Assembly (NCBI GenBank): GCA_017998095.1
Contig: JAGODU010000116.1
Location: forward strand, 1-12,450
Direction: 5' to 3'
Length of the DNA stretch: 12,450 nt
Source: Prolixibacteraceae bacterium
GTDB taxonomy: Bacteria; Bacteroidota; Bacteroidia; Bacteroidales; Prolixibacteraceae
A program made the translations under genes and the position numbers. Below the pieces are notes generated by a model. The model was not told where the DNA came from and searched no databases. It worked only from the letters and a program-made list of their open reading frames with translations. This document shows, in pieces, positions 1 to 6,608 of this stretch; positions within the stretch are counted from its first letter, which is position 1; each line of letters begins with the position of its first letter.

Positions 1-1
1 G

Positions 2-74
2 AGCCTTTCACGGGACTCGAACCCGCGACCTGCTCATTACGAATGAGCTGCTCTACCAACTGAGCTAAAAAGGC
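2..74 (-). tRNA. tRNA-Thr (anticodon CGT)
   Basis: Read on the minus strand, this folds into a complete 73-nt cloverleaf. The 7-bp acceptor stem pairs GCCTTTT with GAAAGGC and contains one T-G wobble. The D arm is GCTC/GAGC with an 8-nt loop, the anticodon stem is GCTCA/TGAGC with loop TTCGTAA, and the T arm is GCGGG/CCCGT around TTCGAGT. The anticodon is CGT (plus-strand positions 39-41), which reads the threonine codon ACG. The discriminator base is T at position 2. Position 1 reads C on the minus strand, so an encoded CCA can be neither confirmed nor excluded because the window ends there. The gene lies divergently from the downstream anion transporter. Its function is delivery of threonine during translation. 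Confidence 0.96.
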
Positions 75-90
75 AATAAATTTCTGTATA

Positions 91-122
91 CAAAAATATA
101 CGACTAGTTTTAAAATCTGAAA
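91..122 (-). promoter_or_regulatory. Candidate Bacteroidota-type promoter of the tRNA-Thr gene
   Basis: On the minus strand, TATTTTTG (91-98) matches the Bacteroidota -7 consensus TAnnTTTG exactly. Twenty bases upstream, TTTC (119-122) is one mismatch from the -33 element TTTG. A start a few bases downstream of the -7 box would begin the transcript about 10 nt before the mature tRNA 5' end, which is reasonable for a tRNA gene. The fit rests on motif and spacing only; in DNA this AT-rich such matches arise by chance. Confidence 0.4.
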
Positions 123-177
123 ATAAAAGGCAATTTGTTTATCTCTCAGTAAAAATAAAAATCACACCTTTAAGTTT

Positions 178-248
178 AAGTTAAAATGATTAACTTGTTA
201 CTACAAGAGAGGAGTGCTATTATCATGTTTTATACTTTTGCCCCTTAA
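178..248 (+). promoter_or_regulatory. Possible structured leader of the SulP gene with a 7-codon mini-ORF
   Basis: Two small inverted repeats share bases 194-196. The first is AAGTTAA/TTAACTT (178-184 with 190-196, 5-nt loop) and the second is CTTGT/ACAAG (194-198 with 203-207, 4-nt loop), so only one could form at a time. Right after them comes a purine-rich GAGAGGAG (207-214), unusual for this window, and ten bases later an ATG at 225 opening a short frame MFYTFAP that stops at 246-248, ten bases before the preferred SulP start. This could be a regulatory leader. The stems are short and AT-rich, so chance is a serious alternative. Confidence 0.2.
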
Positions 249-258
249 ATTTTTAAAA

Positions 259-1914
259 ATGAGCAATATATTCTATCCTAAGTTTTTTAGTCTCAAACGA
301 AAAGGCTTACTTTTCAATCAGTGGAAGACAGATACATTGTCAGGAATAATAGTTGGTATAGTTGCATTACCTTTAGCGATTGCATTTGCAGTGGCATCAG
401 GTGTATCACCCGAAAAAGGATTGATAACGGCAATCATTGCCGGATTTATAATTTCATTTCTTGGAGGCAGCAGGGTTCAGATTGGTGGACCAACCGGAGC
501 ATTCATCATAATTGTTTATGGAATAATTGAGAAGTATGGGCTTGATGGATTGATGATTTCAACGATTTTGGCAGGAATAATGCTTGTCATTTTTGGAGTT
601 TTGAAATTAGGCTCTCTATTGAAGTATATACCCCACCCTCTTGTTGTAGGATTTACAAGCGGTATAGCTTTAGTAATATTTTCAACCCAAATAAACGATG
701 CTTTTGGTTTGGGAATAGAAAAATTACCTTCCGGATTTATTGAAAAATGGTCGACTTACTTTAGTTCATTTGGGTCGATTAATTATACTGCGCTTATAAT
801 CACTGCGGTAACAATAATAATTTCATTGTATACAAAAAGAATTACTAAAAAAATACCCGGATCTTTCATTGCAATAATATTGATGACTGTAGCTGTACAG
901 GTATTTAAACTTCCTGTAGCAACTATAGAATCATTATTTGGCGAAATATCAGGTTCATTTAGTTTTGCTTTCCCTGAAATTAATTTTGGCAATATACCTC
1001 ATTATTTTGCCCCTGCATTAACGATTGCATTACTTGGAGCCATTGAATCATTACTTTCAGCAGTTGTTTCTGATGGTATGATAAGTAGCAATCACAGGTC
1101 AAATACAGAACTTGTAGCACAGGGACTGGCAAATATTGTCACACCTTTGTTTGGCGGAATTCCGGCAACAGGTGCAATAGCACGTACAGCAACAAATGTT
1201 AATAATGGAGGACGAACTCCTTTAGCAGGAATAATACATGCAATTACCTTACTTTTGATAATGATATTTTTTGGTAAGTGGGCGAAACTAATTCCTATGC
1301 CTTGTCTTGCAGGTATCCTTATAGTAGTTGCATATAATATGAGCGAATGGAGAAGTTTTGCTTCTATTTTAAAAGGGTCAGTTTTTGATATTATAGTTTT
1401 GCTTTCCACATTTTTACTCACTGTGCTTGTTGACCTTACTGTTGCCATTGAAGTTGGAGTTGTCCTTTCTGCAGTTTTATTCATGAAACGCATGTCGGAT
1501 ATAGGAACTAAGCTCCCGGAAGATATAGACAATGATCTGGTTGATAAATATGACGACTTGCCAAAAGGTATCAATATTTATGAAATTAGCGGACCTCTGT
1601 TTTTTGGTTCAGCCAAATCATTTACTGAAATGATAAAACAAATAGGAATGGAATCAAAGATTCTCATAATCAGAATGAGGCACGTTCCTTTTGTTGATTC
1701 TACCGGAAGCAACAACTTTAAAGCAGTAATAAAAACCATCAAACACAATCATACAAGAATATTACTTTCAGGAGTGAACCCAACTGTTCTTGAAGATTTA
1801 AGAAAAAGTGGAATTGCAGATATGGTTGGGGAAGAAAACATTTACGACTTGTTTGATAAAGCCAGAGATGCTGCTTTGGAATTGAATGCAACTTTATCAA
1901 AGAAGAAACATTAA
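259..1914 (+). CDS. SulP-family inorganic anion / dicarboxylate transporter with STAS domain
   Basis: This is a 551-aa inner-membrane SLC26/SulP transporter. The family carries sulfate, bicarbonate or C4-dicarboxylates by symport or exchange, and this protein reads most like the DauA/YchM branch, but the substrate cannot be assigned from sequence. Residues about 25-410 form the multi-helix transport domain. It holds the conserved GGPTGAF segment (76-82), the KYIPHPLVVGFTSGIAL stretch (122-138), an AIESLL helix with a membrane-embedded Glu (E263), and the GLANIVTPLFGGIPATGAIART region (289-310). Residues about 437-535 are a cytoplasmic STAS domain with the usual DST (480-482). I chose ATG 259 because the in-frame GTG at 214 adds 15 residues (MLLSCFILLPLKFLK) that the family does not need and has no properly spaced ribosome site. 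The neighbours include no carbonic anhydrase or sulfate-assimilation gene that would hint at the substrate. Confidence 0.93.
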   Translation: MSNIFYPKFFSLKRKGLLFNQWKTDTLSGIIVGIVALPLAIAFAVASGVSPEKGLITAIIAGFIISFLGGSRVQIGGPTGAFIIIVYGIIEKYGLDGLMISTILAGIMLVIFGVLKLGSLLKYIPHPLVVGFTSGIALVIFSTQINDAFGLGIEKLPSGFIEKWSTYFSSFGSINYTALIITAVTIIISLYTKRITKKIPGSFIAIILMTVAVQVFKLPVATIESLFGEISGSFSFAFPEINFGNIPHYFAPALTIALLGAIESLLSAVVSDGMISSNHRSNTELVAQGLANIVTPLFGGIPATGAIARTATNVNNGGRTPLAGIIHAITLLLIMIFFGKWAKLIPMPCLAGILIVVAYNMSEWRSFASILKGSVFDIIVLLSTFLLTVLVDLTVAIEVGVVLSAVLFMKRMSDIGTKLPEDIDNDLVDKYDDLPKGINIYEISGPLFFGSAKSFTEMIKQIGMESKILIIRMRHVPFVDSTGSNNFKAVIKTIKHNHTRILLSGVNPTVLEDLRKSGIADMVGEENIYDLFDKARDAALELNATLSKKKH

Positions 1915-1981
1915 CTACAATCAATCTGATTCTATAAAAAAATCAGGAAGAATAATAACTGATAAATAAATTTCTTGCAAT

Positions 1982-2014
1982 TTTGTGTACTTGAAATGAT
2001 ATATTTTTACTTTG
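1982..2014 (+). promoter_or_regulatory. Weak candidate promoter in the gap before the DUF1573 gene
   Basis: The 275 bases between the SulP stop and the DUF1573 start (1915-2189) hold no gene. The best Bacteroidota-like promoter I can find is TTTG (1982-1985), a 21-base spacer and TTACTTTG (2007-2014), one mismatch from TAnnTTTG. It would give a leader of about 170 nt before the ATG at 2190, which is long. A small inverted repeat CTGATT/AATCAG (1926-1931 with 1941-1946) just after the SulP stop is followed by no T-run, so it is not a convincing terminator. Little else is visible in this gap. Confidence 0.2.
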
Positions 2015-2189
2015 GCTCAGTCTTTGTAATAATATAACTCTAAGTAAAGGTTTTATTAAGTATATTAATTTGATTAAGATAAAAACATTTCTTGTTATGC
2101 AACTGAACCATTTAAAGACAAAAAGCAAATGCATAAAAGGAAAAGACATGTCAGTTACATACTTTATATAAAAAACAAAATTTAAGTAT

Positions 2190-2621
2190 ATGAAAAAATT
2201 ACTACTAATTGTAGCAGCAATATTTTGTTTTGCTACCGTAAAAGCACAAGATGCAACCACTGTAGTTGCTGATTCAACAGCAAAAGCTAAAATTACTTTT
2301 GAAAAACTTGACCATGATTATGGTACAATCAATCAGGGTGCTGATGGCAATTGTGTATTCCTTTTTAAAAATGACGGTAATGCACCGCTTATTCTTTCAA
2401 GTGTAAGGGCTTCTTGCGGATGTACTACTCCTTCATGGACAAAAGATCCTATAATGCCTGGCGCTTCAGGCGAAATAAAAGTAAGATATGACACCAACAG
2501 GGTTGGAGCATTTTCAAAAACAATTACTGTAAATTCAAATGCAGAAAATGCAACATTAACTCTCAGAATCAGCGGAACAGTTAATGCAAATCAGCCTGTA
2601 ACACCTGCTCCGACGAATTAA
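2190..2621 (+). CDS. Exported DUF1573 domain protein
   Basis: This is a 143-aa secreted protein of the DUF1573 family, which is abundant in Bacteroidota and has no settled function. Residues 1-19 form a clear Sec signal peptide: MKK, a hydrophobic core, then a VKA-type cleavage site before Q20. Cys14 is inside the hydrophobic core and is not a lipobox. From about residue 34 the protein shows the family's beta-sandwich pattern (ITFEKLDHDYGTINQG, then VFLFKNDGNAPLILSSV). The hallmark Cys-Gly-Cys at 76-78 is followed by a P, W and P pattern, then IKVRYDTNRVGAFSKTITV and the final LRISGTV strand. The C-terminal tail is rich in Pro and Thr. It is probably periplasmic. The DUF486 gene starts 26 bases after its stop and both precede one terminator, so they are likely co-transcribed. 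The family call is firm; no reaction or partner can be stated. Confidence 0.92.
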   Translation: MKKLLLIVAAIFCFATVKAQDATTVVADSTAKAKITFEKLDHDYGTINQGADGNCVFLFKNDGNAPLILSSVRASCGCTTPSWTKDPIMPGASGEIKVRYDTNRVGAFSKTITVNSNAENATLTLRISGTVNANQPVTPAPTN

Positions 2622-2647
2622 AGAGTATTATCAGTTTGATTTTCTGA

Positions 2648-3016
2648 ATGAAGGCATTTCTGACTATAATTTTGTTGGTATTATCAAATACCTTCATGAC
2701 CTTGGCGTGGTATGGCCACTTGAAATTTAAAGAAATGAAGTGGTTCTCTGCTTTACCTCTTGTGGCAGTCATACTAATCAGTTGGGGAATAGCACTTTTT
2801 GAGTATTTTTTTCAGGTGCCTGCAAATAGAATCGGATTTAAAGGTAACGGAGGACCGTTTTCACTTTTTCAGCTTAAAGTAATTCAGGAATCAATAACTT
2901 TAATTGTCTTTACCCTTTTTGCTGTTTTTGCATTTAAAACTGAAACTTTCAAATGGAATTATATGATAGCTTTTGTTTTTATAATGCTTGCAGTTTACTT
3001 TGTGTTTAAGGAATAA
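2648..3016 (+). CDS. DUF486 / DMT-like small integral membrane protein
   Basis: This 122-aa protein has four predicted membrane helices (about residues 4-22, 33-53, 77-96 and 102-120). It carries the conserved loops of the DUF486 family: WYGHLKFK (21-28) after the first helix, FEYFFQVPANRIG (51-63) after the second, and FQLKVIQE (74-81) leading into the third. The family is related to small drug/metabolite transporters of the DMT superfamily, which act as dimers, but no substrate is known for it. The length is the usual one for the family and the protein looks intact. The gene follows the DUF1573 gene by 26 bases and ends 27 bases before the terminator hairpin, which supports a two-gene transcript. 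Confidence 0.9.
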   Translation: MKAFLTIILLVLSNTFMTLAWYGHLKFKEMKWFSALPLVAVILISWGIALFEYFFQVPANRIGFKGNGGPFSLFQLKVIQESITLIVFTLFAVFAFKTETFKWNYMIAFVFIMLAVYFVFKE

Positions 3017-3043
3017 AGCATTTATTAAGAAGTCACATATAAT

Positions 3044-3094
3044 TAAACCAAATCGGATAGATTTTAAGCTTCCTGATTTGGTTTATTTTTTTTT
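3044..3094 (+). terminator. Intrinsic terminator after the DUF1573-DUF486 pair
   Basis: An 11-bp perfect stem, TAAACCAAATC (3044-3054) with GATTTGGTTTA (3075-3085), is extended inward by GGA/TCC across a one-base bulge. It is followed immediately by nine consecutive Ts (3086-3094). This is a complete rho-independent terminator for plus-strand transcription. Read on the minus strand the stem is followed only by a mixed AT tract (TTAATTATAT), so it could also weakly stop transcription from the esterase gene ending at 3127. Confidence 0.93.
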
Positions 3095-3126
3095 AAATCC
3101 AATGTGAAATTAATTCGTATAGTTTC

Positions 3127-4104
3127 TTAATTACGGTTTAAAAATTCAGCTACTTCTTTCCATGCCATTCTACTCTCTTTGAAATTACCAAATATCTGGA
3201 AAACATGAAACATCCCTTCATATCTGGTTAAAGTCACATTAACTCCCTTGGCTTTAGCTTTTTCGTAAACAGTAATCGCATCACTTTCAAGAACTTCATG
3301 AGTACCTACCTGAATTAACATTCGGGGGAAGTTTGTAAATTCTCCATAAACCGGTGACAGGTATTTATCATGAGGGTCAGTATTGCCGGCGTAAGAAACT
3401 ATTTTGGTTTTCATTTCCGGAATTATTTCATTTTCTTTCAATCCAAACATCGGGTCTTTATGAAGGTTATATTTATATGATTCTCCTTCCATTGCAATAT
3501 CTGCCCAGGGAGACATACAAATCAACGCACCGGGAAGTTGTTTGCCTTCATTCCGTAATTTAGCTGTTAAAGCTAAAGTAAGATTTCCTCCTGCGCTATC
3601 TCCGACAATAATTATATTTTCGGGTTTATATCCTTTGTTAATCAACCACTCCCATGCTTTATATGCATCAATCAACGCAGCAGGAAATGTATTCTCGGGA
3701 GCAACTCTATAGTCAATAGTAAGAACTGAAGCTCCCTTGCTTAATCTGCAATAACGAACTGCAAGTGTACGATACAAATCAGTAAGCCCGATAATATAAG
3801 CTCCTCCATGAAATTGAAGAATAATTGTATCGCTACCGTCGCCCTTTTCAAGAAGCTCAGCAGGAACACCTTCAATATCAAACTTTGTAAGTTTATATCC
3901 ATGAGGGGCTTTCCAAACAGAAGGTTTAGTTGCAAATTCTTTACCCATTTCCAGCATTTTACCGTTTTTCATTGTTCTGCTTTGAAAAGTATTTCGTATG
4001 CTTTCTCTGGCAATCCAACCACTGAAAGAAATACCCTTTCCATAAGAAAATTCAGAAATAAAAATTAAAATAATAAAAACGGATAATATCCTTGATGCCT
4101 TCAT
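3127..4104 (-). CDS. Exported alpha/beta hydrolase, hormone-sensitive-lipase-type esterase
   Basis: This is a 325-aa carboxylic-ester hydrolase of the HSL (bacterial family IV) group. Residues 1-23 look like a Sec signal peptide (MKASR, then a long hydrophobic stretch ending in SEFSYG), which predicts export to the periplasm or beyond; most family IV esterases are cytoplasmic. Visible motifs are the oxyanion-hole sequence HGGAYIIG from H99 (HGGA in place of the common HGGG), DYRVAPE at 131-137, the nucleophile elbow GDSAG with Ser170, Asp275 in VLESDA, and His300 in GMFHVFQ, so the Ser-Asp-His triad is complete. The family hydrolyses short- to medium-chain acyl esters; the natural substrate here is unknown. 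The gene stands alone, facing the two small membrane and secreted genes and diverging from the kinase pair. ATG 4104 is chosen because it gives the signal peptide a proper positively charged start. Confidence 0.9.
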   Translation of the reverse strand: MKASRILSVFIILIFISEFSYGKGISFSGWIARESIRNTFQSRTMKNGKMLEMGKEFATKPSVWKAPHGYKLTKFDIEGVPAELLEKGDGSDTIILQFHGGAYIIGLTDLYRTLAVRYCRLSKGASVLTIDYRVAPENTFPAALIDAYKAWEWLINKGYKPENIIIVGDSAGGNLTLALTAKLRNEGKQLPGALICMSPWADIAMEGESYKYNLHKDPMFGLKENEIIPEMKTKIVSYAGNTDPHDKYLSPVYGEFTNFPRMLIQVGTHEVLESDAITVYEKAKAKGVNVTLTRYEGMFHVFQIFGNFKESRMAWKEVAEFLNRN

Positions 4105-4182
4105 TCTATTTAATTGCGTAAATGATAATGCAATTTACAAACATCCTGAAATTCTTAATGAAAAAGGATAATGAAAAAAGTT

Positions 4183-4198
4183 AAAAGATTAATCTTTT
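4183..4198. promoter_or_regulatory. Perfect 16-bp palindrome in the divergent intergenic region
   Basis: AAAAGATTAATCTTTT is exactly self-complementary. It lies in the 140-bp region between the divergent esterase (start 4104) and first kinase (start 4245), 46 bases before the kinase ATG. Its position would suit an operator for a dimeric regulator. Its composition is almost all A/T, so a chance palindrome is quite possible. A TTTG at 4199-4202 directly after it might serve as a -33 element, but no good -7 box follows. Confidence 0.25.
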
Positions 4199-4244
4199 TT
4201 TGTAAATTTCAATAGCCGTATAAAATGAATATTTATTAGTTTAA

Positions 4245-6527
4245 ATGGATTATTCGGAAGAGAAATACAAGGTTTTGGTAGAGTCAGCATATGACAGCAT
4301 ATTAATTGTTAAAAACTTTAATATTGTTTTCGCCAATAGAAAATCATTTGAAATGTCAGGATATTTAGAAGAGGAAGTTATAGGAAAACCTTTTTCTAAT
4401 TTTATTGCTAATCAGGATATTAATAAAATAAAGGATTCTTACATAAAAAGACTTGAAAATAAAGTATATCAACACAAATACAGGACTCAAATAATTACCA
4501 AAAACGGATCTTTAAAGCCGGTTGAAATAAGTATTACTACCTTCAATTATGAAGGGGAAATTGCTGAGATGGTTATTATTAAGGATATATCTGAACAGTT
4601 GGCAATTGAAAAAGAAAGGGAAGAGGAGTTAATCTTATTAAAAACGTTAATTGATCATATCCCTAGCTCCATATTTGTTTTAGATAAGAAATACAGAAAA
4701 ACTTTTTTTAATGATCTCCATTTATCCAGGGTAAATTGTAATCTTGACGATGATAAAAAACTATCATATAATGATCTGATAGGCAAAACCAATTGGGAAG
4801 TATATAATAAGGAATTAGCTGATTATTATTACATTGAAGACAGAAAAGTAATTGAAGACGGATACAAGGTAATTAATAGGGAAACTCAGGGTATAGACCA
4901 AAACGGGGATAAAATATGGGAATCAATCTCAAAGATCCCAATTAAAGATAAAAACGGAGAAATCATAGGATTATTAGGAATTGCTAATGATATTACTAAG
5001 AACAAGCTTTATGAAGTAGAAATCAAAGAAAATGAAGACCGTTTCCGTAACGCAATTTTATATGCTCCTATCCCAATGGCAATTTTCACATGTGATAATA
5101 AAATCCATCAATTAAGTGAAGGCTGGATCAACCTTTCGGGATACGACATGAACGATACTCCATTTATTACTGATTGGATAAAAAAATCTATTCCAGAAGC
5201 AAAACAAATTGAATTTAACAAAGGAACTGTTTTTACTGAAATCACTAAAAAGTATCTTTCAGGAGAAAAAGATATTAGATGTAGTGACGGGACAACCAGA
5301 TATTGGGATTTTTCAACAACATTGATAGGGCTTACCCATGATAGTAAACATCTTTATCTTTCAACAGCAATTGATCTGACTGAACGCAAGATTGCTGAAA
5401 TGAAGCATCTGGAAAGCAGAAAACAGCTTGAATCAATATTCCTGGCAGTTGATAATATTCTATATCTACTTAAGGTCGAAGGAGATGGATTATACCGTTA
5501 TGTGTCTTTAAATAAAAACTTTAATTCGGTAACAGGATTACCGGAAATAAATCTTATTGGGAAACTTGTATCTGAAGTAGTTCCTGAACCACACCTGTCT
5601 TTAGTACTTTCAAAATATAAAGAGGCAATTGAGAAAAAGATAAGAGTTAGTTGGGAAGGGACAATAAAATATCCCAAAGGCGAAAAGACAGGAGAAGTTA
5701 CTATAATACCAATTTTTAATGAAGAAGGAAAATGTACTAATCTTGTCGGATCAGTAAACGACATTACTGATAGAAAAATGGTTGAAAAAGAAATAATTAA
5801 AATAAACAACAATCTTGAAAATAAAATAAAGGAAAGAACTTTGCAATTAGAAGCTTCTAACCACGACTTAGAATCATTTGCTTATTCAGTCTCCCATGAT
5901 CTCAGGTCTCCCTTAAGGCATATTGAAGGGTTTTCTGCATTAATGAAGAGGAACATTCCAAACATGTCAGAAGAAGCTGAAAATTATTACCATAAAATCA
6001 TTGATTCAGTAAAAAAGATGAATTCAATGATTGAAGCTTTACTTTCTTTCTCGAGACTTGGGAAAAAAACACTCGAAATAACTGATATAAACCTTAATAG
6101 TTTAGTTGAAAAAATTATTGACAGATATAGCCTTGAAACAGCTAACAGAATTGTTGAATGGAAAGTAGGAATATTGCCAATAATAAAAGGAGATGAAAAG
6201 TTAATTGAATTGGCTTTTGAGAACTTGATATCAAATGCATTAAAATTTTCTTCCGGAAAGAAAACTGCAAAAATTGAGATATCAAGAATTCAGAAATCAA
6301 ATACCCATTGTATTGTTTGCATTAAAGATAATGGAGTTGGTTTCGATATGTCCTACTCTGATAAACTCTTTAAAGTCTTTCAACGTCTTCATACTGAAAA
6401 AGAATTTGAAGGTACAGGAATAGGACTTGCTAATGTAAAACAAATACTATCGAAACATGGATGGACAATTTATGCCGATGCTAAAGAAGGAAAAGGAGCA
6501 TCGTTTTATATAAATTTCATATCCTGA
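4245..6527 (+). CDS. Soluble multi-PAS sensor histidine kinase (PAS x4-HisKA-HATPase)
   Basis: This is a 760-aa cytoplasmic sensor kinase with no membrane segment or signal peptide. It has four PAS domains at about residues 5-123, 127-255, 261-385 and 389-513. Several end in the usual D-I-T or D-L-T linker, such as NDITDRK (505-511). A coiled coil (about 512-545) leads into the HisKA domain, with phospho-acceptor His551 in SVSHDLRSPLRHI. The ATPase domain shows the N box around N660 and N664 (ENLISNALKF), the G1 box DNGVGF (695-700), the F box KLFKVFQRLH and the G2 box GTGIGL (723-728), so it should be active. The H-box style is that of kinases related to Cph1/bacteriophytochromes, but there is no GAF-PHY chromophore module. 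The PAS ligands are unknown, and no LOV-type Cys motif is present. The receiver-bearing kinase begins 81 bases downstream and is a likely partner. Confidence 0.94.
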   Translation: MDYSEEKYKVLVESAYDSILIVKNFNIVFANRKSFEMSGYLEEEVIGKPFSNFIANQDINKIKDSYIKRLENKVYQHKYRTQIITKNGSLKPVEISITTFNYEGEIAEMVIIKDISEQLAIEKEREEELILLKTLIDHIPSSIFVLDKKYRKTFFNDLHLSRVNCNLDDDKKLSYNDLIGKTNWEVYNKELADYYYIEDRKVIEDGYKVINRETQGIDQNGDKIWESISKIPIKDKNGEIIGLLGIANDITKNKLYEVEIKENEDRFRNAILYAPIPMAIFTCDNKIHQLSEGWINLSGYDMNDTPFITDWIKKSIPEAKQIEFNKGTVFTEITKKYLSGEKDIRCSDGTTRYWDFSTTLIGLTHDSKHLYLSTAIDLTERKIAEMKHLESRKQLESIFLAVDNILYLLKVEGDGLYRYVSLNKNFNSVTGLPEINLIGKLVSEVVPEPHLSLVLSKYKEAIEKKIRVSWEGTIKYPKGEKTGEVTIIPIFNEEGKCTNLVGSVNDITDRKMVEKEIIKINNNLENKIKERTLQLEASNHDLESFAYSVSHDLRSPLRHIEGFSALMKRNIPNMSEEAENYYHKIIDSVKKMNSMIEALLSFSRLGKKTLEITDINLNSLVEKIIDRYSLETANRIVEWKVGILPIIKGDEKLIELAFENLISNALKFSSGKKTAKIEISRIQKSNTHCIVCIKDNGVGFDMSYSDKLFKVFQRLHTEKEFEGTGIGLANVKQILSKHGWTIYADAKEGKGASFYINFIS

Positions 6528-6608
6528 AAAAAAAATTTACTTTTTATTTATCTAATTTTCTTATTTTTACAAGGCAGGCGAATATAATTATTTCTAAAAA
6601 TATTTTAG

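Noticed and set aside
214..258. GTG at 214 as the start of the SulP transporter (15 extra residues).
   Set aside because: The extra residues are not part of the SulP family core, the purine-rich stretch lies directly against the GTG with no spacing, and the ATG at 259 sits in a typical A/T-rich Bacteroidota start context.
1092..1574. A 160-codon open frame on the minus strand inside the SulP gene.
   Set aside because: It lies wholly opposite a clear transporter gene, its translation shows no recognisable motif, and it is explained by codon bias of the plus-strand gene. The same applies to other antisense frames, such as those within the kinases at 5498-5812, 7214-7588 and 7667-7951.
1926..1946. 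CTGATT/AATCAG hairpin after the SulP stop as a terminator.
   Set aside because: A 6-bp stem with a 9-base loop and no T-run after it does not support termination.
6594..6608. Inverted repeat CTAAAA-ATA-TTTTAG directly before the second kinase start.
   Set aside because: It is only six base pairs, almost all A/T, and lies where Bacteroidota genes usually have an unstructured A/T-rich leader. Chance is the simpler explanation.
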